From: JAZDGX01 sp964482205
GTDB taxonomy: Bacteria; Eisenbacteria; RBG-16-71-46; CAIMUX01; WJJG01
Reading direction: 5' to 3'
NCBI GenBank assembly: GCA_964482205.1
Contig: CAYZWI010000001.1
Span: 124,001 to 188,000 of the forward strand
DNA length: 64,000 nucleotides
Numbering within the stretch: position 1 is the stretch's first letter; every line of letters starts with the position of its first letter. Both the position numbers and the translations under genes were made by a program. A model generated the notes under the pieces. It did no database searches, had not been told where the DNA came from, and saw only the letters and a list, made by a program, of their open reading frames with translations. Shown in pieces: positions 7,502 through 15,658 of this stretch.

Positions 7502-8887
7502 ATGCCGTTTTCCCGCTCCAGCCTGCCCACTTTGCTGAGGGCCTATCTCTTCCTCGGAAGCTTCGTCCTGATCGCGGTCGCGTTCGCCTATTCGTACAGC
7601 TGGGTGCGCAAGGTCAATCGCGAGTCGCAAGCGGTCTCGCAGCTGCTCGCGCGCTTCGTCGCGGCGAGCGCTCTCGAGGCCACCGGGAATCCCGAGTTGC
7701 GCACGCTCTTCTCGGAGGTCATCCGTCCGAGCGATCTGCCCATCGTCCTCACCGACCGCGCCGGCCGTCCCTTCGTGTGGCACAACATCGGCATCGATCC
7801 CGACGCGATCGACATCGAGACGATCTCGCAGTGGAACGCGAGCAAGGAGCCTCCGCCGGTGCTGCGCCGCGTGCTGGACAAGGTGCGCCAGTTCGACGAG
7901 GCCAACGAGCCGATTCCGATCTACGCCGCCGACCACACCCGCGCCTTTGGACTCGTTCATTACGGGGAACGCAAGCTCGCGAGCGAGCTGCGCTACATTC
8001 CTCTCATGCAGCTCGGGGTGCTCTTCGTCTTCATCGCCCTGGGCTACATGGGCTACCGCTCGATGAAGACGAGCGAGCAGAGGGCGATCTGGATCGGCCT
8101 CGCCAAGGAGACGGCCCACCAACTCGGCTCGCCGATTTCCTCGCTGCTCGGTTGGGTGGAATTGGCGCGCGAGCGCGTTTCGCAGGCGGAGGATCAAGCC
8201 GGGTCCGGGAAACCCGCTTCCCCCGCGGATGCGGTTGCGCGGGGAAGCGCCGCGGGGGGCGCGCCGGAAGCGGGCCGCGCCGATGAAGGCAGCGGCGTCC
8301 TGGCGGCGGCGGGTCCGCGCCTGATCCGGCTGCCGGCCGAATTCCTCCAGGAAGTGCTGAACGAGATGGAAGACGACGCGGACCGCTTGAACAAGGTGGC
8401 CAAGCGGTTCAGCCAGGTGGGCTCGGCGCCCAATCTCAACATGACCGACATCGTGCCCATCGTGAGCTCCGCCGTCCGGTATTTCCGCCGCCGGCTGCCG
8501 CACTTGAAGAAGGAGGTCGAGATCCGCGAGCTCTACGAGATGGTTCCGCAGGTGAGCCTGAACGAAGAGCTGATCGAGTGGGTGGTCGAGAACATCTTGA
8601 AGAACGCGGTCGACGCGACCGGCTCGCGCGGCACGGTGAAGGTCGAGGTCGTCCATCGTCACGAGACCGAATGCGTGGAAGTGCGGGTGAGCGATGAGGG
8701 GCAGGGAATGACGGCGGCGCAGGCGCGCCAGGTTTTCTCGCCCGGATATACGACGAAGAGCCGCGGCTGGGGGCTCGGCCTCACGCTCGCCAAGCGCATC
8801 GTCGAGGACTACCACGGCGGCCGCATCTGGATCGAGCACACGGAAGTGGGCAAAGGCACGGTCTTCGTGATGTCGTTCCCGGCCTAG
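7502..8887 (+). CDS. Membrane sensor histidine kinase, PorY-like
   Basis: Sensor kinase (461 residues). Membrane helix 1 is at about residues 12-33, a periplasmic domain of about 130 residues follows, and helix 2 is at about 167-185. The DHp helix has the phospho-acceptor H206 in KETAHQLGSPISS. The ATPase domain has the N box ENILKNAVDAT, G1 SDEGQGM and G2 RGWGLGLTLAK. No HAMP domain is visible. An alanine/glycine-rich insertion (about residues 225-275) separates the two DHp helices. It sits directly upstream of the PorX-type regulator, and this layout (two TMs, no HAMP, next to PorX) resembles PorY, the kinase that regulates type IX secretion in Bacteroidota. The partnership is inferred from adjacency. 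Confidence 0.85.
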   Translation: MPFSRSSLPTLLRAYLFLGSFVLIAVAFAYSYSWVRKVNRESQAVSQLLARFVAASALEATGNPELRTLFSEVIRPSDLPIVLTDRAGRPFVWHNIGIDPDAIDIETISQWNASKEPPPVLRRVLDKVRQFDEANEPIPIYAADHTRAFGLVHYGERKLASELRYIPLMQLGVLFVFIALGYMGYRSMKTSEQRAIWIGLAKETAHQLGSPISSLLGWVELARERVSQAEDQAGSGKPASPADAVARGSAAGGAPEAGRADEGSGVLAAAGPRLIRLPAEFLQEVLNEMEDDADRLNKVAKRFSQVGSAPNLNMTDIVPIVSSAVRYFRRRLPHLKKEVEIRELYEMVPQVSLNEELIEWVVENILKNAVDATGSRGTVKVEVVHRHETECVEVRVSDEGQGMTAAQARQVFSPGYTTKSRGWGLGLTLAKRIVEDYHGGRIWIEHTEVGKGTVFVMSFPA

Positions 8888-8923
8888 GATTCTTGCGCTT
8901 CCCGCCACCAAACGAAGGCGAGC

Positions 8924-10486
8924 ATGGATCGACGACTCCGGCGGATCCTGTGGGTCGATGACGAGATCGACCTCTTGCGTCCGCACATCCTCTATCTGGA
9001 AGGCAAGGGCTATCAGGTCACGCCCGTCTCCAACGGCTACGACGCGCTCGAGCTGGCCGATCGCGAGCGCTTCGATCTCCTCCTGCTCGACGAGATGATG
9101 CCCGGCATGGGAGGGCTGGCCGTGCTCGAGGCGATCAAGGAGCGCCATCCCGAGCTCTCGGTGATCATGATCACGAAGAGCGAGGAAGAGCACATCATGA
9201 ACGAGGCGCTCGGGCGCAAGATCGCCGACTACCTCATCAAGCCGGTGAACCCGAGCCAGATTTTTCTCGCCTGCAAGAAGATCTTCGAGGCGCCTTCGCT
9301 CGAGCGCGGCACGGCCGTGCGCGACTTCGTGCGCCAGCTGGAGTTCGAGCGCGGCGCTCCTCTGGCCGGCTTCTCCTGGTCGGATTGGAGTGCCGCGTAC
9401 ATGCGGGCGGCGCGCTGGGGCCTGGAGCTCGAGGCGATCGAGGAGACGGACCTGCAGGACGCCCATCGCGCGCAACTCGACGAATTCAATCGCCACTTCG
9501 CCCGCTTCGTCAGCGAGGGCTATCGGGAATGGGTCGCAGCGCCCGCGAGCGGCCGTCCGCTCTTCTCTCCCGAGATTGTCCCCGCGCGCATCGCGCCTCT
9601 CCTGCAGGGCGGCGGGCGCGCGGCCTTGATCGTGATCGATTGCCTGCGCATGGATCAATGGCTCGTCTTCGCGCCGCTGCTCGCGAGAGACTTCCGCGTG
9701 ACCACCGAGGCGGCCTGCTCGATTCTTCCGACCGCGACCCCCTACTCGCGCAACGCGATCTTCAGCGGACTCTACCCGCGCGAAATCGCCTCGCGGTTCC
9801 CCGATTTCTGGCAGGAGGCGCAGATCGACGAGACCGGCAAGAACCGCTTCGAGCGCGAGCTCCTGGCGCGCCTGCTCGCCCGCCACGGCGTCGCCGAGCA
9901 GCGCATCCAGTACGCGAAGATCGCTTCCCGCCCGGACGCGGAAGAGCTCGGGCGGCGGATGGGCAGCATGGCCGACTGCGATCTCGTCGCGCTCGTCTTC
10001 ACCTTCGTCGACACCGTCACCCACGGGCGCGGCCGCGACGCGATCCTGGCCGAGTTCGCGCACGATGCCGCCGGGCTGCGCGCCCACCTGGGCACCTGGT
10101 TCGAGCGCTCGGTCTTGCGCGAGGCGATTCGCGAGATGGGGCGCCAGAAGCGCACCGTGATCGTCACCACGGATCACGGCAATGTGCAGGTCCGCCGGCC
10201 CGCCCGCGTGCGCGCCGACCGCCACGCCTCCTCGGGCGTGCGCTTCAAGTTCGGGAAGGCCTTGCGCGCGGAATCGGATCAGGCCCTGCTCGTCGAGGAC
10301 CCGCGCGCGTTCGGGCTTCCGGCGGGCGGGCTGCTGAAGACCTATCTCTTCGCGCGCGAGGATTACTTCCTCATCTATCCGACGAATCAACATTCGTACG
10401 AGCGGCTTCTGCGCGAGAGCTTTCAGCACGGCGGAATCTCGCTGGAGGAGATGGTCGTGCCCCTCGCGACCCTTCTCCCCATGTGA
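8924..10486 (+). CDS. porX: PorX-like bifunctional response regulator / PglZ-domain phosphodiesterase
   Basis: Two-domain protein of 520 residues. Residues 1-120 are a receiver domain with the acidic pair D12-D13, phospho-acceptor D56 in LLLLDEMMPG and K106 in LIKPVNP. Residues about 210-520 form a PglZ (alkaline-phosphatase-fold) domain with the metal-site segment VIDCLRMDQW, the nucleophile region SILPTATPYSRNA (T270/T272) and a TTDHGNVQV metal-ligand motif. This architecture is that of PorX, which in Bacteroidota is phosphorylated by PorY, has nucleotide phosphodiesterase activity and controls type IX secretion. It lies 36 bp after the kinase gene and 15 bp before tsaE. The organism also encodes a protein with a type IX-like C-terminal domain (26.7-26.97 kb), which fits this role. 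Confidence 0.9.
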   Translation: MDRRLRRILWVDDEIDLLRPHILYLEGKGYQVTPVSNGYDALELADRERFDLLLLDEMMPGMGGLAVLEAIKERHPELSVIMITKSEEEHIMNEALGRKIADYLIKPVNPSQIFLACKKIFEAPSLERGTAVRDFVRQLEFERGAPLAGFSWSDWSAAYMRAARWGLELEAIEETDLQDAHRAQLDEFNRHFARFVSEGYREWVAAPASGRPLFSPEIVPARIAPLLQGGGRAALIVIDCLRMDQWLVFAPLLARDFRVTTEAACSILPTATPYSRNAIFSGLYPREIASRFPDFWQEAQIDETGKNRFERELLARLLARHGVAEQRIQYAKIASRPDAEELGRRMGSMADCDLVALVFTFVDTVTHGRGRDAILAEFAHDAAGLRAHLGTWFERSVLREAIREMGRQKRTVIVTTDHGNVQVRRPARVRADRHASSGVRFKFGKALRAESDQALLVEDPRAFGLPAGGLLKTYLFAREDYFLIYPTNQHSYERLLRESFQHGGISLEEMVVPLATLLPM

Positions 10487-10501
10487 GGGAGCGAGCGACG
10501 C

Positions 10502-10972
10502 ATGCCCGGAAGGATCGTCTTTCACAGCGATGGAGAGGGACGCACGGCGGACCTCGCCGCGCGGCTCGCGGCCTGTCTGTCGGCCGGGGATGTGGTCGCG
10601 CTCACAGGGGATTTGGGAACCGGCAAGACGCGCTTCGTCGAAGCCGCCGCGCGCGCGCTTGGCTACGGGGGGCGGGTGCGCTCGCCAAGCTTCACGCTGC
10701 TGCATGTCTACCGCGCCCGCCTGGCCCTCTATCACTTCGATCTGTACCGCTGGACGCCCGACGATCGAGAAGCGGAACGGGCCGAGTGGGAGGAATACCT
10801 GGAAGGAGACGGCGTCACCTTCCTGGAGTGGGCCGAGCGGTGGGGCGGAGAACTTCCCGAGCGCACGGTCCACATCCGCCTGTTTCACGAAGGGGAATGC
10901 CGGCGCCGGATCGAGATCACGGGGCCGGAGGAGAAGCTGGAGAAGCTGCGCGAGGTTGAGGGCGCTTCCTGA
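10502..10972 (+). CDS. tsaE: tRNA threonylcarbamoyladenosine biosynthesis ATPase TsaE
   Basis: Small P-loop ATPase (156 residues) that drives the TsaB/TsaD complex making t6A37 in ANN-decoding tRNAs. Walker A is GDLGTGKTRFVEA. The family-specific SPSFTLLHVY, YHFDLYRW and FLEWAERWGGELPE segments are all present. It forms the first gene of a run with tsaB and rimI, a common bacterial arrangement. The ATG follows the porX stop by 15 bp, and the tsaB start follows by 6 bp. Length and motifs are ordinary for the family. Confidence 0.94.
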   Translation: MPGRIVFHSDGEGRTADLAARLAACLSAGDVVALTGDLGTGKTRFVEAAARALGYGGRVRSPSFTLLHVYRARLALYHFDLYRWTPDDREAERAEWEEYLEGDGVTFLEWAERWGGELPERTVHIRLFHEGECRRRIEITGPEEKLEKLREVEGAS

Positions 10973-10978
10973 CGAAGG

Positions 10979-11731
10979 GTGGATCTCTTGTCCGATCGTG
11001 AATGCCGAGAGGTCGTCCTGGGAATCGACACCTCCGCGATCTTGGGAGGTGTGGCCCTGGCCGCGGGCAGCCGGCTGCTGGCGGAAGCCCGGGTGGACGC
11101 CCGCGCGGCGGCGAGCGAGCGGATCCTTCCCCAAATCGATCGGCTTCTCTCGGATTTGGGGCTCGCCCGCGATTCGATCGGCAGAATCGGGGTCGTGATC
11201 GGCCCCGGCTCCTTCACCGGGGTTCGCGTGGGCCTGGCGACGGCCAAGGGACTGGCCGAGGGGCTGGAGGCGGGAGTGGTGCCGATTTCCTCGGTGGAAG
11301 CCCGCGCGTTTGCTTCGGGGGCGGAGGGACGCGCCGTGTTGGTGCTGACCGCTCCCCGCCAGGGGGAAGTATTCTGCGGCGCCGGGTGGCGGGAAGGCGT
11401 CCGCTTTCACTGGATTCTCCCGCCGGCTTCGAGGCCCCTCGACGATGCCGCCTGGGTGCTGGAAGCGGTCGCGGGCGCCGTCGATCGCGCCATGGCGCCG
11501 CTCTTGTGCGTGGGCGACGGCGCGGGCGCCCTGCTCGGGAGCAAGGCGGCGCGAGAAGCGGGCGAGCGCCTGGTCGTGCTCGCGCGCGCGGCGGCTTCGG
11601 CCGTTCCCGGGGCGGCAGCCCTGCTCGCCGCCGAAGCGGGCGCTTCCTCGCTCTTGAACGGAAGGGACTTGGATTCTCTGGTCCCCGTCTACTTGCGCGG
11701 GGCGGCGGCCAGGAGGCCAAAAGCGGGCTAG
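10979..11731 (+). CDS. tsaB: tRNA threonylcarbamoyladenosine biosynthesis protein TsaB
   Basis: Actin-fold scaffold protein of the t6A-modification complex, a partner of TsaD and TsaE (250 residues from GTG 10979). It opens with VVLGIDTSAILGGVALA, and the central signature IGPGSFTGVRVGLATAKGLA is diagnostic of TsaB. A TTG at 10988 is an alternative start with better spacing from the GAAGGG upstream; the choice changes only three residues. It sits between tsaE and rimI. tsaD itself is not in this window. Confidence 0.93.
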   Translation: MDLLSDRECREVVLGIDTSAILGGVALAAGSRLLAEARVDARAAASERILPQIDRLLSDLGLARDSIGRIGVVIGPGSFTGVRVGLATAKGLAEGLEAGVVPISSVEARAFASGAEGRAVLVLTAPRQGEVFCGAGWREGVRFHWILPPASRPLDDAAWVLEAVAGAVDRAMAPLLCVGDGAGALLGSKAAREAGERLVVLARAAASAVPGAAALLAAEAGASSLLNGRDLDSLVPVYLRGAAARRPKAG

Positions 11732-11780
11732 ACGCGCTGTTGCGGACACCCGTCGGGGACGAGGAAAGGGAAAGGACTCT

Positions 11781-12269
11781 GTGAGCACGCCGGGTGGCCG
11801 CGAGTGGGAGATCCGCTTGATGGAGATCGAGGATCTCGACAGCGTGCTCGCGCTCGAGGAGGCGACCTTCGGCGACCCGTGGCACCGCGAGGCCTTCCTT
11901 GCCGAGATCGCCGGCTCTCCGCATGTCCGTTGGCCGCTCGTGGCGATCGGCGAGCGTGGGCTGGCGGGATACATCGTCGCGTGGTTCATCTCCGACGAGA
12001 CCCAGGTCGCGAACCTGGCCGTGGCTCCCACGAAGCGGCGGCGCGGCCTCGCCCGCATCCTGCTCGATCGCGTTCTGGAAGAGGCGCGCGCGCGCGGTTG
12101 CGTGCATGTCCACTTGGAGGTGCGCCCTTCGAACACTCCGGCGCGCTCGCTCTATCGCAGCTTCGGCTTCCGGCCGGTGGGCCGGCGGCGGCACTACTAT
12201 GCGGACACGGGGGAGGACGCCCTCGTCATGCGGCTGGACCTGGCGCCCGATCTGCCTCACTCTGGGTGA
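11781..12269 (+). CDS. rimI: Ribosomal protein S18-alanine N-acetyltransferase RimI
   Basis: GNAT-fold acetyltransferase (162 residues) that acetylates the N-terminal Ala of ribosomal protein S18. It shows IRLMEIEDLDSVLALEEATF at the N-terminus, the acetyl-CoA-binding loop VAPTKRRRGLARILL, and the C-terminal HLEVRPSNTPARSLYRSFGF with the RimI-typical NxxAxxLYxxxGF pattern. The GTG start is chosen because AAGGGAAAGG lies upstream. The tsaE-tsaB-rimI order is common in bacteria and supports RimI over a generic GNAT. Confidence 0.9.
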   Translation: MSTPGGREWEIRLMEIEDLDSVLALEEATFGDPWHREAFLAEIAGSPHVRWPLVAIGERGLAGYIVAWFISDETQVANLAVAPTKRRRGLARILLDRVLEEARARGCVHVHLEVRPSNTPARSLYRSFGFRPVGRRRHYYADTGEDALVMRLDLAPDLPHSG

Positions 12270-12285
12270 CGCGAAAGGAGGCCTC

Positions 12286-13302
12286 GTGTCCTGGCTGCGC
12301 AAGAAGGCGATCGCCCCGCCGAGCGTGGCGAACCGCAAGGAGACGCCCGACGGCGTGTGGGTGAAGTGCGCCGGTTGCGGAGAGATCCTCTACCGCAAAG
12401 AGCTCGAGCGGAACTTGTGGATCTGCGCGCATTGCGGCGGGCACTTCCGCATGGCGGCATCCGAGTACATCCGCATTCTTGCCGATGAGGGCAGCTTCGA
12501 GGAGCTCTTCCGCGACGTCGTTCCGACCGATCCGCTGCGCTTTCGAGACACCCGCGGTCCCTACGCCGAGAAGATGGCGCGGGCGCAGGCGGGAGACGCG
12601 GGCCGGGAGGCGGTCGTGACCGGGCGCGCGCGCATCGAGGCGATCGCGGTCGCGTTGGGGGTCATGGACTTCCATTTTCTGGGCGGCAGCATGGGATCGG
12701 TGGTGGGCGAGCGGGTCGCGCGCTTGACCGCGCTCGCACGCGTCGAGCGCCTGCCCCTGGTGATCGTCTCGAGCTCGGGCGGGGCGCGGATGCAGGAAGG
12801 CATCCTCTCGCTCATGCAGATGGCCAAGACCTGCGCGGAGCTCGCCCGCCTGCAGGAGGCGCGCGTGCCCTTCATCTCGGTGCTCGCCGATCCCACCACC
12901 GGCGGGGTGAGCGCGAGCTTCGCGATGCTGGGAGATGTGATCGTGGCGGAGCCGGCGGCCTTGATCGGATTCGCGGGGCCGCGGGTGATTCGCGAGACGA
13001 TCGGCCAGGAGCTTCCGGCCGGCTTTCAGCGTTCCGAGTTCCTCCTCGAGCACGGCTTCGTCGATGCCATCGTGGCGCGCAGCGAAATGCGCGCCTTTCT
13101 GGGCACGCTTCTGCGCCACTTTCTCGACAGCCCCTGTCTGCGCGCTGCGGAGAAGAGTCGCGCCGCGCGCTCGAAAGGCGCAGCTGCCGCGGCGTCTCGC
13201 CCGGAAGATCGCGGCGTGAGAGGCGGACGCGGCGGCCCCGATGCCGGGGCCCTGGAAGCGGAACCGATGATCGGCCTTCGCAACGGATCTCGCCCGCAAT
13301 GA
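12286..13302 (+). CDS. accD: Acetyl-CoA carboxylase carboxyltransferase subunit beta
   Basis: Beta subunit (338 residues) of the carboxyltransferase of acetyl-CoA carboxylase, the first committed step of fatty-acid synthesis. The N-terminal zinc ribbon has two CxxC pairs (CAGC and CAHC, about residues 26-45). The crotonase-like core has SSSGGARMQEGILSLMQM and LADPTTGGVSASFAMLGD, which bind carboxybiotin and acetyl-CoA. The last 40 residues are a low-complexity tail. The GTG at 12286 has AAAGGAGG 4 bases upstream, which fixes the start. The stop overlaps the folC start as ATGA. Confidence 0.96.
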   Translation: MSWLRKKAIAPPSVANRKETPDGVWVKCAGCGEILYRKELERNLWICAHCGGHFRMAASEYIRILADEGSFEELFRDVVPTDPLRFRDTRGPYAEKMARAQAGDAGREAVVTGRARIEAIAVALGVMDFHFLGGSMGSVVGERVARLTALARVERLPLVIVSSSGGARMQEGILSLMQMAKTCAELARLQEARVPFISVLADPTTGGVSASFAMLGDVIVAEPAALIGFAGPRVIRETIGQELPAGFQRSEFLLEHGFVDAIVARSEMRAFLGTLLRHFLDSPCLRAAEKSRAARSKGAAAAASRPEDRGVRGGRGGPDAGALEAEPMIGLRNGSRPQ

Positions 13303-14669
13303 CCTATTCCCAGGCGATCTCCTATCTCTACGCGCTGGAGCATGGGAGCGTGAAGCTCGGCCTCGAGCGCATTCAAGCGGCGGTGGAGGCGCGCGGACAT
13401 CCCGAACGGCGTTACGCTTGCGTGCATGTGGCCGGCACCAACGGCAAGGGTTCGACCTGTGCGCTGATCGCCTCGATTCTCGCCGCCTCCGGCTATCGCA
13501 CGGGACTCTTCACTTCGCCGCACCTGCTCGATTTTCGCGAACGCCTGCGCGTCGACGGGGCGATGGCCGCGCGCGAAGAGATCGTGTCGTGGACGGTGCG
13601 CTTGCGCCCGCTCATCGAGCGGCTGAAGCTCTCCTTTTTCGAGGCGACCACGCTGCTCGCGTTCGAGATCTTCGCGGCCCATCGCGTGGACCTCGCCGTG
13701 ATCGAAGTGGGCATGGGAGGGCGGCTCGATTCCACGAATGTCGTTCGCCCCGCGTTGGCCGTGATCACGGGAATCGATCTCGATCACACCCAATCGCTGG
13801 GCGCGACCCGCGTGCGCATCGCCGGGGAGAAGGCGGGCATCATCAAGCGCAACACTCCCGTGCTGCTCGGTCCCTGCACGCCCGCGGTTCGCAGGGTCTT
13901 CCGCGATCGCGCGGAAGTTCTGGGAGCGCCGCTCATCCTGCGAGAGAGACGCGCGCGCGCCCGGCAGATCTCTTCGGACCCGCGCGGAGTCCGCTATGTG
14001 CGCGACGCGCAGGATGGCGCGGACGGCGGCGAACGGCGGCTCCTGATCAGAGGCGTTCATCAAGTCGACAACGCGCTTCTCGCGGAGGAGGCGGCGGTCC
14101 TGCTGGCCGGGCAAGGCTGGCAGATCCCGCTCGCCGAGCGACGGCGAGGCCTCGCCTCGGGCCGCTGGCCCGGGCGCTTCCATCCGGTCGTGCGGCGGGG
14201 CCGGCCGCCCGTCGTGTTCGATGTGGCGCACAATCCCCAGGGGAGCGCGTGTCTCGCGGACACCTGGCAGCGCTGGATGCCGCGGCGGGAGCCGCGATTG
14301 ATACTCGGAATGCTGGGCGACAAGGATCAGGTTTCGTTCCTCCGAAACCTGCGCGCCCTGACGGGCGAGGTGCGCTTGGTGGCGTTGGATTCTCCGCGCG
14401 CGGGGTCGGTCGAGGCGCTGGCAAGAGCCGCCAGGCGCGCGGGAATGCGCCCGGCGGTGGCGCGATCGATGCGCGAGGCGATCGAGGAAGCTTCCCGGCA
14501 AGGCGGGCCGCTGCTCGTCACCGGTTCGTTCCTCACGGTGGAAGCGGGCATGCGGGCGCTTGGGATGCGGCCGGCCGCGCGCCTGTTCCCTCCCGCGCGG
14601 CCGCGAGGGCGGGGGGAAGCGCGAACTCCAGCGCCGGCACCGGCGCGCATGAGCAAGGCAAGGGCATGA
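13299..14669 (+). CDS. folC: Bifunctional folylpolyglutamate synthase/dihydrofolate synthase
   Basis: Mur-ligase-family enzyme (456 residues) adding glutamate to dihydropteroate and to folates. The P-loop is HVAGTNGKGSTCALIA, followed by the folate-binding TSPHLLDFRERLRVDG and by GMGGRLDSTNVV, which are FolC-specific. The C-terminal domain contains VFDVAHNPQGSACL. An accD-folC pair is frequent in bacteria. It overlaps accD by 4 bp and the kinase gene that follows by 4 bp. Confidence 0.95.
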   Translation: MTYSQAISYLYALEHGSVKLGLERIQAAVEARGHPERRYACVHVAGTNGKGSTCALIASILAASGYRTGLFTSPHLLDFRERLRVDGAMAAREEIVSWTVRLRPLIERLKLSFFEATTLLAFEIFAAHRVDLAVIEVGMGGRLDSTNVVRPALAVITGIDLDHTQSLGATRVRIAGEKAGIIKRNTPVLLGPCTPAVRRVFRDRAEVLGAPLILRERRARARQISSDPRGVRYVRDAQDGADGGERRLLIRGVHQVDNALLAEEAAVLLAGQGWQIPLAERRRGLASGRWPGRFHPVVRRGRPPVVFDVAHNPQGSACLADTWQRWMPRREPRLILGMLGDKDQVSFLRNLRALTGEVRLVALDSPRAGSVEALARAARRAGMRPAVARSMREAIEEASRQGGPLLVTGSFLTVEAGMRALGMRPAARLFPPARPRGRGEARTPAPAPARMSKARA

Positions 14670-15658
14670 CCACGAGATCCATCCTCGGAATCGACATCGG
14701 CGGCACGGCGGTCAAGATCGGCCTCGTGAGAGCGTCGGGCGAAATCGTCGCCGATCTCCAGATGCCGACTCCGGTCGAGCAATCGCAGGAAGAGGCGGTG
14801 CGGATTCTGGGGCGATCCCTGCGCGACTTCCTCGCCGGCCGCGATATTGCCGCCGCCGGCGCCGGCTGCGCGGGCCTGGTCAGCGGGCACGCAGGCGTCG
14901 TGCATGTCTCTCCCAACCTGCCCACCTGGAAAGACGCGCCGCTCGGCCCGCTTCTTCAGCAGGAACTGAAGCGGCCGGTGTTCGTTCTCAATGATGCCAA
15001 TGCCTTCGCCCTGGCCGAGGCGAGAGCGGGCGCGGGCCGCGGCTGCTCCCCGGTCGTCGCCATCACCCTGGGAACGGGTGTCGGCGGGGCGGTCGTGATC
15101 GACGGGCGGCTCGCGGACGGATTCCATGGCTTCGGAGGGGAGATCGGCCACATGTCCCTGGCTTGGGACGGCCCGCAGTGCCCTTGCGGCAACCGGGGAT
15201 GCCTGGAGCTCTATGTGGGGCGCCGGGGCCTCGTCTCGGCTTACCTCGCCCGCACCCGAGAGAGCGGTTCGGAGACGACCGGCCTTTCCCGCCTCTCGGA
15301 ATCGGAGAGCCGCGATCCGGAAGCGCTCGAGCCGCACACGCTGGCCGAGGCGGCCGAAGCCGGCGACCCGGTCGCGCGAGGGGTCTTCGAACGCGCGGGG
15401 GTGATCCTGGGCGTGGCCCTTGCGAACCTGTCCAATCTCATCGACCCGGAGATCTTCGTGATTGGAGGAGGAGTCGCTCAGGCGGGCGACCTGCTCTTCG
15501 AGCCCGCGCGCCGGTCCCTGGCCGCCCGGGCGATGATGGGGGCGGGGCGTGTGGCTCCTGTCGTGCCGGCGGCTCTCGGGGTGCGAGCGGGCCTGCTCGG
15601 CGCCGCCTTCCATGCGCTGGACCAGGTGCAGCGGGCCTCGCGGGAGGGCCACCGGTGA
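14666..15658 (+). CDS. ROK-family sugar kinase (glucokinase-like)
   Basis: ROK-type sugar kinase (330 residues), probably phosphorylating glucose or an N-acetyl-hexosamine in the cytoplasm. It has the phosphate-binding DIGGTAVKIGLV at the N-terminus, the active-site region VLNDANAFALAEA, the sugar-binding EIGHMSL and the zinc-binding CPCGNRGCLELY (CxCGxxGCxE). No N-terminal DNA-binding domain is present, so it is an enzyme rather than a ROK repressor. A variable stretch at about residues 200-225 is unusual in length. Both ends overlap neighbours by 4 bp, which suggests co-translation with folC and lptD. Substrate cannot be assigned from sequence alone. Confidence 0.88.
   Translation: MTTRSILGIDIGGTAVKIGLVRASGEIVADLQMPTPVEQSQEEAVRILGRSLRDFLAGRDIAAAGAGCAGLVSGHAGVVHVSPNLPTWKDAPLGPLLQQELKRPVFVLNDANAFALAEARAGAGRGCSPVVAITLGTGVGGAVVIDGRLADGFHGFGGEIGHMSLAWDGPQCPCGNRGCLELYVGRRGLVSAYLARTRESGSETTGLSRLSESESRDPEALEPHTLAEAAEAGDPVARGVFERAGVILGVALANLSNLIDPEIFVIGGGVAQAGDLLFEPARRSLAARAMMGAGRVAPVVPAALGVRAGLLGAAFHALDQVQRASREGHR

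Noticed and set aside
7373..12136. Very long open minus-strand frame opposite the por/tsa genes
   Set aside because: It is the mirror of recognisable plus-strand genes in GC-rich DNA; its translation is Arg/Gly/Pro-rich without motifs.
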